Source: Chrysomallon squamiferum
Taxonomy: Eukaryota; Mollusca; Gastropoda; Neomphalida; Peltospiridae
NCBI GenBank assembly: GCA_012295275.1
Contig: CM022671.1
Coordinates: forward strand, 23,997,822-24,061,821
Length of the DNA stretch: 64,000 bases
Reading direction: 5' to 3'
Under the pieces are notes generated by a model. The model had not been told where the DNA came from. It did no database searches and was given only the letters and a program-made list of their open reading frames with translations. Numbering within the stretch: position 1 is the stretch's first letter; each line of letters begins with the position of its first letter. Shown in pieces: positions 49,583 through 63,526 of this stretch. The translations under genes and the position numbers were made by a program.

Positions 49583-50261
49583 ATGTTGAACATTTATGAT
49601 TATATTCGCCTTTGCGTTTTTATAATAGCAACTGGCATTCTTGCTACGAGGAAAACTAAAACTTGGATTCTGGCTGATATCCTTGTTTCATCGGGTTTTG
49701 GAATGTGGATGCTGTTGGGACGACCGTCTCCAGCTGGTTTGTTTTCAGAGAAGGTTTGTTGACGATTGCAATTTAAGTTTTAACAATTTTATCAGCTTTC
49801 TTTTTAAAATGTTTAATGCAAATTTTTTCTACTATAGCTTTGAGTAAATAGAATATAAACCATAATAAAGACACCAAAACGTCGCGGGTATTGATAACAG
49901 ATGTACAGTAGGTCCGAGAGTCCAGTCAGGGCAGTGACTCAGGGTCAGCTGACAAGGTCGCGGTGACTTAATTATAATGCACTGACTTCGGATCACTTTT
50001 TGTTATTTAATTATTATTATTAAAATAAATTATGGTGCACATTTTAATTTCTTTAATATTATTTTTTTTGAAATAAAAAGAAAAATTTCCCACCCACAAA
50101 TATTGAAATAACCCCCCCAAAACAAGACACCCCCAAAAACCCCAAAACCAAAAAAAAAAACAACAACAACGAAACAAACACAATAAATAATAATAATAAT
50201 AATAATAAAAACATCAATTTCTGAAATTATTTAGCAATATTTTTCCATAAAGATTAAAAAA

Positions 50262-50297
<36 letters not shown>

Positions 50298-53200
50298 ATT
50301 TTTAAACCTAAATACAAATATATAGTAAATGGTTTTTATTTTCCATGGTGCATATTTGAACAAGTTCATAAAATTTTAGTACATGTTAATGATTCATCTG
50401 GGTAATTATAATTAACTGTTTTTATTATTTTCAGCTTGATCCATTTCATGTGTACATGCTGCAGTGTGTGGGAAGTTATGTGCTCATTCCAGCCATATTG
50501 TGGTTTCAGTGTCGCAAAACAAGGGACTCTAATGTTATGAGATCCATCATGTTGTGCAGAACAATGGTAAATATTATATAAATCTCTATAAAAAAAAAAA
50601 TTAAAATAAATAAATAATGGTAAAAGAAATCATTAATTTTTAAACATTGGAACATGTTGGGTACCTCTGTATTTTATGTAAGATTATATGTATATATATA
50701 TATATCATATGTAGGTATTATTAATTTTGTATATAAACTTTAAATATAAATATGTTTGTGTTAGTGTGCTAAATTAATAAAATACTATTTGTAATTAGAA
50801 AAAGAAAAAAAGAATAGAAATTAGAAAGTTTATCACCAAGCTTAATAGTGAAGAACTATTAAAAATATTGATTAAAAGTCTTGCTTGAAAAGTAATAAAT
50901 ACATTATAGTTTTCCAGATATTTCCCTAAACATTTTTTAATTTAAAGTTAAATTTAGTTTCAATATTATTTTCAGAAAAGTTAGAGTGAAATAGTACTCA
51001 TCCAAATGTCATAATATTTGCATGCATTTATCTATTTTTCAGGTTATTGCTTTGTTTACAATGCTGGATGTTATCAACTTCTATCGTTTTCCAAAATCAT
51101 TCACAAGCTTGGTAAGGGGAAAAAAAACTAATTCAAGAACTGCAGACTTTTGCACTATAAAAGTGACTTTCAGAATAAGATTAATTTTTAGTTGGTCATT
51201 GTTATTATTATTATTTTTTTTAATATGATTTGATCCAGATATAAAACTACTAAAGTTGTTAAAAATTTAATATTAATTTTCTTGGAAATTCTCTTCTTAT
51301 TCACGGTATGGCAGAGCATTGAGGAAGGTCACCTTGCATCTTTGTTCAGATTAATTTTGTTATGACTGAAGTATCTAGTTTTAAAATTTAATTAATAAAA
51401 TTAAAAAGTTATATTTATATATTGTTTACTTTTTCTACACTTACTTTTATTTATATTCTGATCTAAAAATATTTATAAAAAAATAAAGTAAAAACATAAA
51501 ATACAAAGGATCTGATACTTTTGTAGTTTAAACTTTTACAGAGTTATGATTTAATTTGTATTCTCCATTTTACTTTAGTAATTATTCTGTAATCTTTAGT
51601 GTTCAAGTATTTTTATTTTAAATTCCTCTCTATTTTCAGCACATGTATTATACTCTTGGGTTTGGTGTGTTGTGGTTAATTGCCAGTACCTACCAGATGA
51701 TACACTATGGTTTACCAGTTCTGAGATACGACTATAAAATGCCCATCAACTGGTACTTGAAGGCTGACTTGGCTGTTGCAGGATTTCTTGGTCTTGCCAA
51801 TTTTCTGGTCCCCAGCTTTGTTCTAGGAACTCAGGTAAATACAAGATTTTGTTAAATACGTAATTTTTTTAAAATTTTTATTTATTCTGATGTGAAAGTG
51901 CAGATAAAAAATTACATTTATTGATTTATAGATTTTTTTCTTACATTATGTTAGCTAAAGTATTATGTTCATTCTCTACAGTTTGGGAATAATGAATATC
52001 TTTAAAATACTTGGTTTTAATACAGCATAAATGATTAAACAGAGCACCAAGAATATATTAATGGAAACAATAAATTTATGTATTAAAAACAATTTTATGT
52101 ATATTTTTTTCATCTACTTTATAATAATGAATTTATAGTTTTTATCTTTAAAAAAATCTCAAATATGTAATACCAAATTAAGGATCCCTTGTTTGAAATT
52201 CCAAAATCTGAAACTTTTACCAAGCAGCATACTTACAGTTTTCAGACTGTTTTGCATATACAAAATTATTAAAAATATTATATAAAAAATCCTGCAGACT
52301 ATCTGAAATATAAATGGAATTTGTGTGTAATCTTAGATCCTGTATTCAGATTACCTTCTTATCTTCCAAAATCCTTAAAAATTTGGAATAGTTTTTATTC
52401 CCAAGCATTTTGGTTAGAGGATTCTCAACCTGTTTCTGGTTTTCTTTTTCCTAATGTTTATTTAAATGTCTATGCAGTCGATGAAGACGAACGACCTTCA
52501 CATTCACTTTGACCAGTCATTTGGAGCATGTATTCTGGCAACATGCATCTTATCATTACTGGCACTTGGCTTCAAAGAGAACAAAGACAAGAAAGCTGTA
52601 CTTATCAGCAGAGCAGTGGTAACTTATTTTATTTTATAATTACAATATCAGCATCTCCGGTAATATCTATATCTGTTTATCTATAAATCTATATCTATCT
52701 ACAGCTATATCTATATACAGCATCTGTAAAATGGTATCCTTGATAATTTTATCCTTAACATCTTCAAATGGGAGAAGAATATTGGAATACATTCAATAAT
52801 AAGCCCATGGGAAAAATGAATAATTGTAAACTGTATTTTGGACCTTCTTTCTCTTCTTTTTTTAATATTCTTTAATCCATTAAGTTGAAATTTTACTAAT
52901 ACTAGTAATAATTATTAAATATCATAAAGAAATGTAAAGTGATTATTATTTTCATTCACTATTATCTGGTAACAACATAACATAATAAAATAACGATCTT
53001 GTAAGGATACACAGGGTTTGATGTTATTTTGTGCATAGAAACATAATGCGAAAAAGTTTTATCACATCACTAAGAGGAACATTTTTGTAATACTGTGTAT
53101 TCATTTTTTCAAGCTGTATGGACACTTACAGTAGTTTGTGTTACAGTTTTCAAGCAAGTGGGACATTTTAATAATAAAGTGTGATATTTTTAAAACCAAA

Positions 53201-53598
53201 GGTACACTAATAATAGTTTATTTTTTCAAGCAACAGGGACATTTATATTAATAGTTTTTATATTAAATGTTATTTTTGGCTAGAAGAGAGGTTCAATAAT
53301 AGTTTGTGTTATTGGCAATAATAGTTTGTGTTATTTTTTTTTTGGTTCAGTAATAGTTTGTGTTAAGAAGAGAGGTTCAGTAATAGTTTGTGTTATTTTT
53401 CAGGCTAATCTCTTGATCCTTCTGTGTTTAATCTGTGCTGCCACATACAGAGGATTGACTGTAACAACAAAGGATTTTCTGGTTACCTGTGTTGCTTTTC
53501 CACTAGTCATGGCACCGGCACTGGGCGTCTACATTCACCAGGAACGCCGACATTTCACCTCATCTGAAGGATATTTCTTGAGATCTCATGAAGACTAA
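49583..53598 (+). CDS. Uncharacterised multi-pass membrane protein, 300 residues, 6 exons
   Basis: I do not recognise this family. Exons are 49583-49753, 50435-50566, 51043-51111, 51640-51834, 52478-52618 and 53404-53598; all introns are phase 0 with GT-AG borders, and the protein is 300 residues. Eight to nine hydrophobic segments are visible, at about 6-21, 28-46, 62-81, 102-115, 128-146, 165-187, 200-217, 238-252 and 260-284. There is no cleavable signal peptide beyond the first membrane segment. The two halves look alike: WILADILVSSGFGMWML in exon 1 against WYLKADLAVAGFLGLANFL in exon 4, and the Lys/Arg-rich loop before RTM (exon 2 end) against KENKDKKAVLISRAV (exon 5 end), with exon borders at matching points. 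The C-terminus is hydrophilic (HQERRHFTSSEGYFLRSHED). Regular splice sites, codons and no stops support a real gene; its function is unknown. Confidence 0.85.
53105..53398. repeat. Degenerate tandem repeat in the last intron of the membrane protein gene
   Basis: The string AATAGTTTGTGTTA recurs starting near 53296, 53320, 53352 and 53382, two copies with a leading GAAGAGAGGTTCA, and related TTTTCAAGC-GGACA-TTT blocks precede them (about 53113-53245). The array ends 5 bases before the exon 6 acceptor at 53403. Confidence 0.7.
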
Positions 53599-56500
53599 TT
53601 TACAATTTCTTTGTTCTGTTTAAGCTTTGGTTTAATGAAAGAGAGGATTAAAAAAAAAAAAGAAGATTTAATTAATAATCAATTATTAGAATCAAAAATA
53701 TAGTGGAGAGTATATTTCACATTACAAGCCTTATTTAGATTTAGGATCACATTTTTGTAAGTTTCATTTATATAATAATAACTGTTTAATCTATATTTGT
53801 TTATACAGAAATTTTTTATCATTAGACCACAAAGTCTTTAACTTTATAAATAATTTTACTCTTTTTTTTTTATCAACTTTTAATACAGTTTAAAAAAAAG
53901 CTCAAAATCATGCCTCTATCATTGTAGTTAACTGCTGGTAGTTTATTTAAATATTTTTTGTCAGGATAAAAAAAAAAAAAAAATGGGTAAAGACAATTGA
54001 AGCTACATAAACATTAGTCAGGTTGCTGCATAAATACTAAAAAACTGAGTTGTTACAAAGATTTCATTAAAGAGATTTAGTATGTTCATCTAACAATCCA
54101 GATAGTTCAGCTTTATAATTATATTGAACTATTTATGTTGAATACAGTTATAACTTATTCATGCATTTTGTTGCTGGGCCCAGAGAATTAAAAAAAAAAT
54201 TATAATAATTAAAATAAATTGTGCAAAATTCTAAGCTAGCTTACTGACTGAAAATATAAAATTTGAATTTTATATTTCTGAAAATAACAAAGACAAATTT
54301 TATTGTAGTAGCTATTGTTTAATCATTTTTTTTTTTTTTTTTTTTTTTTTTTGTCTGTTGCCTTGCATATTTAATAAAACAGAAAATGAAGATAATTTGC
54401 TGGGCAATGGTAACTGAATGTAATAAAAACAAATTAACAGTTTAATTTTATAAATTTACTATTTTTGCACATTTATAATCAAACTAGTGGTATCTTCCTA
54501 ATCAGAAAATGAAAAAAAAACAAAACAACAACAAAATGAAACAAAAACAAACCCCTCTCAACCTTTTATTTAAATATATGTAAATAAGATAATTTATAAA
54601 TTAAATTTGATTTCAACTGAAACAGTATTTTAGCATTTATACTAAAGCAACAAACAGCATTATTTATTCAGGATTACATTAAATACTCAGCCTATTTGGG
54701 TTTCTTGTTAGTAAAATTAAAATTAATGTGCTTCTTACCTGTAGTAGTTTGAAACGTTCCAGTATGGTCATGTTTTAATGTATATAGTAGCTTCTTTTGT
54801 GCATACATTGGTGCTTGACAAACATTTTTATTGAAATATGCAATTTTGTACTTATATTTTTACTCTCTATATTTATGAGGTTACATTTTATAAAAACAGT
54901 ATACTTGTATGTTAATTATTTTCTTAGTAGAGAGTGTTATCTTTTTTCAAAGGCAGCATGTTTGATTATCTAATTTTCATTTCTGATTATAAAAACTATA
55001 CTGGTATGTTAGTATTCTGTATTATTTTATTAGTAGAGTTACCATTTTTTTTAGAGACACCATGTTTGGTTATCTAACTTTGACTTTTGATAATCCTTTT
55101 TAACTTCTACTGTTTGATGCAATTACTGTTATTTTCTTATCTTCGAATTAGTTGGTCTCTCAGTAGTTGTTATGATGTAAATAAATCATTAGTAGTATTC
55201 AGTCTTCTTGTTTTAATTATACCCTGACCTACAAAGAGTGTCCAGTTTCTTCTGAAGTCATGTTTCAGAATTTGGTGGAAAGATACTTGATTTTAATCAA
55301 TTACTTATACTAGTCCCAAGATTCCTAAAAATCATAATTGTAATATATAAATTATTATAATGAATATTTGATAAAAAAGAAGAAAAAAAAAAAGAAGATA
55401 TCAACTAAAAAGAAACAATAATAAATTAATTTTACTCTGATCAGTTATCTGTTCTAAAGGTATCATAACATGACAGTCAGATTGTTGCTGGAAGAGGAAA
55501 TGGCCAGTATGTGAATGCCATCAAGTATGATTCTCTGCTTTGATTTGATACATGCACTCCACTGCTTTTTGGGTTTTATTATAGCCAGACAAGACAACAT
55601 ATTGAAAGCAGCTCACCAAACAAATCCTGAACAGGAAAAGATCTATTAAATATTTAATATTATTTTGCCCACAATAGCAACCAAGATGTCACATTATGCA
55701 AAATTTCACAAGTTCATTTGTTTGTACCTTTGAGAGTTGGTAATAAAGAACTTTCCAGAAAGTAAAAACAAATATAAAGATGTCACATTTAAATCATGTT
55801 CTGTTTCATATGTAAAACTAATTACTAAGATCAGTAATATTATAAGAGGCATAATGAATTAAATCTGATACTAGCTAATATTATTTTGTTTAAATATTTC
55901 ACTTATTTTGGACACTTTACTGTGGCATCTGCTAGCATTTATTTATCGTGTGCGGAATGTATCTGCTGATCTGTTTGTATCATATAGAACATGGATATAT
56001 TCATCTCAGTCATATGTTTTGACAGGACTAAAACAGAAATGAAAACAGCTGCCTGGAAGGTTGTGAATGTCACTACCGGGATACATTACATTCACCTCCA
56101 TGTTGATAAAATAATATATTAAGTAGATTTTAAGTAACAATTAATATTCTGCCAATGATTGCAAGCTTTGATTTTATAAATTTCTAATTACCATGATTAT
56201 TTTGTAAAATAAAAATCTTGTCAGTTTTCATAACAAATCTCAACATGATTGCAGTAAATTTTATTTTAAACAATGGAATAAAGTCGATGTCATTACAAAA
56301 TACATGCATGTAATTATATTGCAGAAAAAACTGTGCATAATAAAATTTTGAATCACTTAATGTTTTGAAACAATATAACTTGTTGATTATAATGTTGATT
56401 ACATGATATATAAATGATCTGAAAACTAGATTTAAAGTACCAAGCTTTATGTTCTAAAACAATATTTCTACATGTTCCAGTCAGGATGAGGTATTTTGAT

Positions 56501-57698
56501 ATATATGTTCTGTCATATTACCAGTAATAAGACTTTAACAATATTTTTTAAACTTAATACATACTGACACATCATTAAACTAATATAAAATTGCTACCAA
56601 GAACATCGATAACATACATATCAGTCGAAATTCTGATTACATTTAAATTTTATATTGCAAAGAACCTGCCATTATGTATGAACAGTATATTTGGTAATGT
56701 TAAAAGAAATGCTATCTATTTTTCTGATCAAATCATTTTTAAACAGGATGGAAAGTCATGTAATATTTTAGTAAAATGAATATACAATTTATTTAACTCT
56801 GATTGTGAAAAAAAAAGATAAAAAAATAAATGAAAGATTTTTATATGTTTTCTGTATATATAATTTTATGTATGTATGTATGTAAATTATTCTGTTTTGG
56901 ACAGTCACTTGACAGATTAACTGAATTATGTGAACATTATTCCACATACATGAACTATAATTACCGGAATAACAAATAGGTATATTTAAAAATGCTGTTA
57001 ACAAAGAATATGAGCTAAGTACATACAGTTTCACCATCTTGATAACAATACATTGAAAACATTGTCAAAAGTAGATTTCTTGCAATAAATCACAGTGTGA
57101 TTATGTAAGTATTAATGAAAAAACTGTTAAACAAATAAAGTTACAGACCAACTATATCACATTTTTATATGCCAACTATCTAGCAAAGTAATAAAGTGAA
57201 AATAAAGTAGCTCACGCTCTGTTTAATAATAGTAAGTACAAGTAATATTATTAAATGTTTTATGATTGACAGAAACAAAAAATGATTTCTTATTACACAA
57301 AAAAAGCCCTTAATTATTAATAATATAATAATTAGAAAAATTCTTTAGAAATTAACCCTGAAACCTTTTAAGACAAAGCCACTGGAAAGAAATATGCGGA
57401 AAACAATCTAAATAGATAAAATAAAATGTTTTGCATTAATGATAATGCTAGTAAACACCATGAAAATATCACATATATGAATGAATTAAAAAAATGCCCA
57501 TTTCACATACAAACTAAAAATTACTACTACTACTAATAATCCAAACTGCCAGTAAAATAAAATTAGCAGGAAAAAATAAAAAATGTTACCAAGTTGTGAA
57601 CCATAAGGCATTACAGATTTAGTGTTTTTATTCCAAGTTTTTTGTAATATCAAAGAATATTTATAAATGACAAAAATCTCTCATCCAAAAATGTTTGA
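53599..57698. other. Intergenic region between the membrane protein gene and ARF
   Basis: AT-rich, mostly unique sequence with few microsatellites (poly-T at 54327-54351). An AATAAA at 54373-54378 could serve the membrane protein gene. Short open frames near 56591-56779 and 56789-57037 have no recognisable domain. The right part should be the 3' UTR of the minus-strand ARF gene. Confidence 0.55.
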
Positions 57699-57704
57699 TT
57701 TATT
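57699..57704 (-). terminator. Candidate polyadenylation signal of the ARF gene
   Basis: TTTATT on the + strand reads AATAAA on the minus strand, about 405 bp after the ARF stop codon. Other TTTATT strings occur nearby, so the choice is tentative. Confidence 0.3.
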
Positions 57705-58108
57705 TATAAATGAAAATGAAATGAGTCATATAATGATATATATATTAGAATTTAGATACACACGAACACTTTATAAGTTTATTATGTAATATTGTTGGTA
57801 TATTATGCTTGTTTTTGTGATTATTTTGTCTTCAAAAATTTAATGTACTAATTCTTATTTTTAGAAGTTTTACACATATTCATTCCTCTTCTATTTTAAA
57901 TTGTATTTCTTCTAGATTTAAATTCTACATAATGACTTTCAATAAATATGCCTGCCTTTGAATGTTTTGAGTATTAAAAAGAAACAGATTACATAATACT
58001 TATATTAATTATGTGATATCATCAAATAGAAAATGCAATACACAAATCACTGATTTTGTGCTAATCTACAGAATGTATTTGACAAAAACACCACAATATT
58101 TTAACAAA

Positions 58109-58831
<723 letters not shown>

Positions 58832-61800
58832 ATGGACAAAATTGCCAATGGTGGTTTCTGGGGGCAACTAGTCTGCGTGACAGATATTGAAATGCCACCA
58901 GTTCCTATTAACAAGTGCAAATATACGATTGGAAGAGCTAAAGGTAAGATTAAACTTAAGTTATTACTTAGTTAATACAATAATAGTTAAAGTATTAGAC
59001 TTAGTTACTCAACTTTCTGAAATCTAACGATCTCTTTATCATCTTATGTCTTTATTATTTATGGTTATGCTAGGTAAATATTTATTTAAATTTATAATAA
59101 CTTAACAAAATGTTGCACACTTGCATATATTCAAGTTAGTGGATAATTGTTAACTAATTGTGTATTATTATGGTAGTAATTTATATTAATCTTGTTTACA
59201 TAGGAAACGATTTATCTTTCCTTGAGAACAAATTAATATCTGGCAACCACTGTTATTTGGAGAGAGATAATTCAGGAAAGGTTTGGCTGTGTGATACAAG
59301 GTATGATATTATTCATAATAAATGATTAAATCATTCAAATGATAGTAATTATTTTCACATAATTTATTAATTATTTTGTTTTTAACTTCCAAAGAGTACA
59401 CTCTAACGTAATGTGTATATGACTACCAGGTTCATACATTGTATGTCATTTTATTTCTTCATCTGTATTTTGTTGTATTTATTATTATTAACTAAAGAAA
59501 TATGTTTCACCAAAGATAATGATATATGCACATTTTTATAATTTGTAAATTGTACATATGAATTTTATTTGTAATAGGTAATATACTTATTTTATAATTT
59601 TGTTCTTTTCAGTACCAATGGGACTCTTGTAAACATGAATTTAAAACTCAACAAAGGGGAGGTAACACAAATATTTACTTATAAGATTTTTATTTTTTTT
59701 ATTATTAAATTTGTTTTTGAAGATTAATGATAGCAACTTCACATACATTAAAACATTCACATTATTTTTAACAAATTCATTCAGTAATGAAATCTTAATT
59801 GTATTTGCCTTAATTTTTAATTTGTAGTCATTTTTTTTATTTCAGCGTCAGATTTTGCATCATGGTGATGAATTCTTTGTGGTTTTCAAGAAGAACGACC
59901 CAGATCTTAGTAGGTTAAATACAATATGCAAAGCACAATTAATTTTCTCTCTTTTGAGGTTCCATGATTAGTTAGATAGACTTAGATACATATTAAAACA
60001 ATTAGTACCTTTTGTTTCGCCAATCAGTGAAAAATACACATGCTATCATTCTGCATTAAAATGTTGATTTTCCTGCATTCATAAGTTTGAATATCCTTGC
60101 TTACTCTCAGAAATTGTTTCTTTAAACAGAGATAAGCTTAAAATACTGACTTTAATATCCTGGTATCAGCTAATAACCAAAGAGGCACAAAATCAGTTCA
60201 ACTTCACTTTTTTATGTAATGGATTAAAAAAAACAAAGAAAAATCTGACAAGTATATGTTTCATCTTAAGTTTATCAATTTTTTTTAAAAAAGAATATTT
60301 AAAACTATTTTATTTCATGTTTTTTTCTTTTTCTAGATGTTGGGTACATGTATCAAGACATGAAAGAACTTGCTGAGGAGCAAAACTCTGATGATGAGAG
60401 TACACAGCTATATGATAACAATCAAACACTGACAGGTTATTTCTGTTAACTGTTACAAGAACATTTCACTGATTTTCAATTCACATTTTATCTGATGATT
60501 TTTACACTTCTTGTTAAAAATAACCAGAAAAATATGTTAGTTTCTTTGCATTCTAATTAACCATAAATTTATATTTTCTGATTATATTGTTAACACATTT
60601 ATATAAACAAATAGAAAGAAGCAAAACTATAATATAAAAGGATGTAAAATGGATGCATGCTGTTAGTATTTACTTCCAAAAGTATATTTTTAGACTTCTG
60701 TTGATAATAATTTATAAGAGCTCATTCACAACAGATATATTAAAATGTTTCTAAAACATTATCAGCTGTTGCAGAAAGAAAACAAAAAAATTTAAAAAAT
60801 ATAGAGATTTGTTTTGTTATTTTAGATGAAGATCTGAATCTGCCAATTTCTCCAGCACCTGAAAAGAAAAGGTCTTTTAAGGTAAATTTAATTATTAAAT
60901 ATTATTTTAAAAAAATACCCATCAAGCTTTAAAGATGGTGACTGTAATCTGGATTTTAAGCTAGCCAATTTTAGCAAAATTCTTTATGATAAACAAAATA
61001 TTTTCTGAAATCTTTGGTCAGCAAATTCTTAATATTTGTAATGTTTTTAATATAAGGTGTCTTAAAATCTGATTGTTTCATTTCAAAGTTTTAATTTTTA
61101 AAAATATTTTTAAAATCCAATACAAATATTAAATTAAGTATGGATTTCTACATTCTCCTTTAGGTTTGTCTAAAATAGTCTATCCTTTGCATATTATTAG
61201 TTTGTGGCTTAGTGGTTTGGAGACTTATCTGAAACATGATAAGCTGAAATATTATTGTGTATGATAAGTAAAATTACAGTCATTGCATCTGTGGCCAGTG
61301 TATCGTAGGCTGTGATAATTATGTAAAAATATTTTATTATTTAAGGAATGAACATACAACATTTTTTTATCTTTTCTTTATATAATTATGTGTGTGTGTT
61401 TATTTATAATTATATATATATATATATATATGTATATGTAGATATATATGTAAAGAAAAGAAAAAATCAGTGTATGTTCATTCCTTATAATAAATAATAT
61501 TCATTTGTTTGTTTGCAGGATGATACTGACAAAATGCCACCAACCAAAAAACTTAGATCAGAGGAAATGTCACCACCAGAACCAAATGACAAACAGGATG
61601 CAGTGAAAGTTGAGAGTGATCCATGTAGAAAAGGCTTTGGAAATGAGGAACAAGTATCCAGTCGGCTGTCTGTTGAAGAAAAGACTGAGGCTGAGACAAA
61701 AGAGGCTCAAGTGAAGGCTGCTGAAGAAAAGACAAAGGAAACTGATAAATGTGAAGAGAAAACCTCAGAAAATGAAAGTGACGCTATGGCTGAATCACTG

Positions 61801-62872
61801 ACATGTATCATCTGTCAGGAAATACTGCATGACTGTATAAGGTACTATTTACAGTACAATTTAATTAAAAAAAATTTTAAACCCCAAAAAGAATTACCTT
61901 AAAAAAGACATAAAACATATTTTGTATTTGTTACAGTTTGACTTTATGCTTTTTGGAGTGATTTGATTGTTTCAGAAATTAAATTCATCTATGGTATTTT
62001 TGTAATAATGTTAAAAAAAAAAAGGAAAGGTATTTTAGAATATATTTTTAGTTTATTTATTTTATTCAGATTCTTATTTCTTTACTGTTTGTTGTTTTTA
62101 AATCAAATCTTATTTTCTAATAAATTATGCATTTAGATCATTTCTGTTTCTTAATTCAGGTCCTTTAATTGTAGATACTAATTATTTTTTACTGTTTTTT
62201 ATTCTGAACAATTTTCATCTCAAAACATTGATGTTAGAACAAACAAGACAGTTAATTGGTTAAAAAAAATAAAAAAAAAAAAAAATGGACAAAAACTTTT
62301 AATTGTTCACAGATACAACAAATACATATAAATCTTAAAACATTGATTTTTAATGGTAACATTTATAAACAGTTAATTGTCACAATAAAGTTGGATTTGA
62401 TATTGTTGCAGCTTGCAGCCATGCATGCATTCATTTTGTGCTGGATGTTACTCAGACTGGATGGCAAAGTCAAACCAGTGTCCCTCGGTAAGTAAATTTT
62501 ATCAGCATATAAAACAGACTGATTTGTAATTGTTCATACACTGAAATATGACTCATTATATTTTTGGGCACAATCACATTAATACTATTATATCATTATG
62601 ATGCATCCATTGTTTATTACTTTCCTATATGAAGAACATTTATCCATGTTCTGCAGTAAAGTGATACAAGGGAAATAGTAATTTTTCTTTTCTGTTCATT
62701 CCTGGCAATTCACATGTTTATTAAAATGTATTGTTAAATTGAACTAAAAGGTTTTTAGTCACAAATCCAAATACTGAAACTGAAACAAATTAAAAGTTTG
62801 TTTAATTCATTACTATCTTTTTTCCTTAAAAGTTTCTATGCCTGCTAGTAATTTATTTGTTCAGTTTGACAA

Positions 62873-62907
<35 letters not shown>

Positions 62908-63258
62908 ATATAAATGCAATAAAGAAAATAAATATCACCACAACAAAAAAAAAACACACCAACAAAACAAAAAAATGCAAAGCATTTAAATCAGTTTTCA
63001 GTATTTTAAATTCCCATTTTATTTATTTATTTACATTTTTGTCAAATGTAAATTCAGGCATATCTTTCCATAGTAGTAGTAATTAAGACATATAAAAAAT
63101 CTCTTTTCCAGATAAACCTATTTATTGTTGCATAATTTTATTTTTCAAAACCATAGACCTTTTTTTTTTTTTTTTCTAGTGTCGAATGAAAGTGGAGAGA
63201 ATAAACAAAAATCATCTTGTAAACAACCTTGTAGAAGCTTTTTTGAAAGAACACCCAG
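58832..63258 (+). CDS. CHFR: CHFR mitotic checkpoint E3 ubiquitin ligase (3' end beyond the window)
   Basis: The first nine exons give 318 residues and continue past the window: 58832-58943, 59204-59300, 59613-59661, 59846-59909, 60337-60435, 60826-60881, 61519-61841, 62412-62487, 63180-63258; phases 1, 2, 0, 1, 1, 0, 2, 0, 1. An FHA domain (about residues 8-105) shows IGR (33-35), SGNH (50-53) and TNG (71-73), the phosphopeptide-binding positions. A charged Ser/Glu/Lys-rich linker with a possible nuclear signal (PPTKKLRSEE) follows. The RING finger is complete C3HC4: C255, C258, C271, H273, C276, C279, C290, C293, then MKVERINKNHLVNNLVEAFL as in CHFR. CHFR delays entry into mitosis under microtubule stress by ubiquitinating mitotic kinases. 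The linker is shorter than in human CHFR. The C-terminal Cys-rich and PBZ parts must lie to the right. It shares a promoter region with ARF. Confidence 0.93.
61328..61501. mobile_element. Foldback (MITE-like) element in CHFR intron 6
   Basis: Left arm about 61328-61380 and right arm about 61451-61501 are imperfect reverse complements over some 50 bp, with a perfect core AAGGAATGAACATACA (61353-61368) against its complement (61471-61486) and a second matching block TCTTTTCTTTA. The loop of about 70 bp is GT/AT dinucleotide repeat. It ends 17 bp before the exon 7 acceptor region. No coding capacity. Confidence 0.6.
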
Positions 63259-63490
63259 GTATTCACACCTTATTATCATTTAATATATATTATGTATCCA
63301 AGACATAATCTGAAATAACTTGCAGATATATTCCAGCCAAGAATATTTTGTGACAGTCCATGCCTTTGTTACTTTGTCTTGGAGATTTTTCTCTGAACTG
63401 ATTTCCTCCTGTTGGCTATCTTTATTTTAGTATTACAGGTATGCTATTTATTTTCATCTATAAGTATTAAAGATAATTCAAAATTAATGG

Positions 63491-63526
<36 letters not shown>

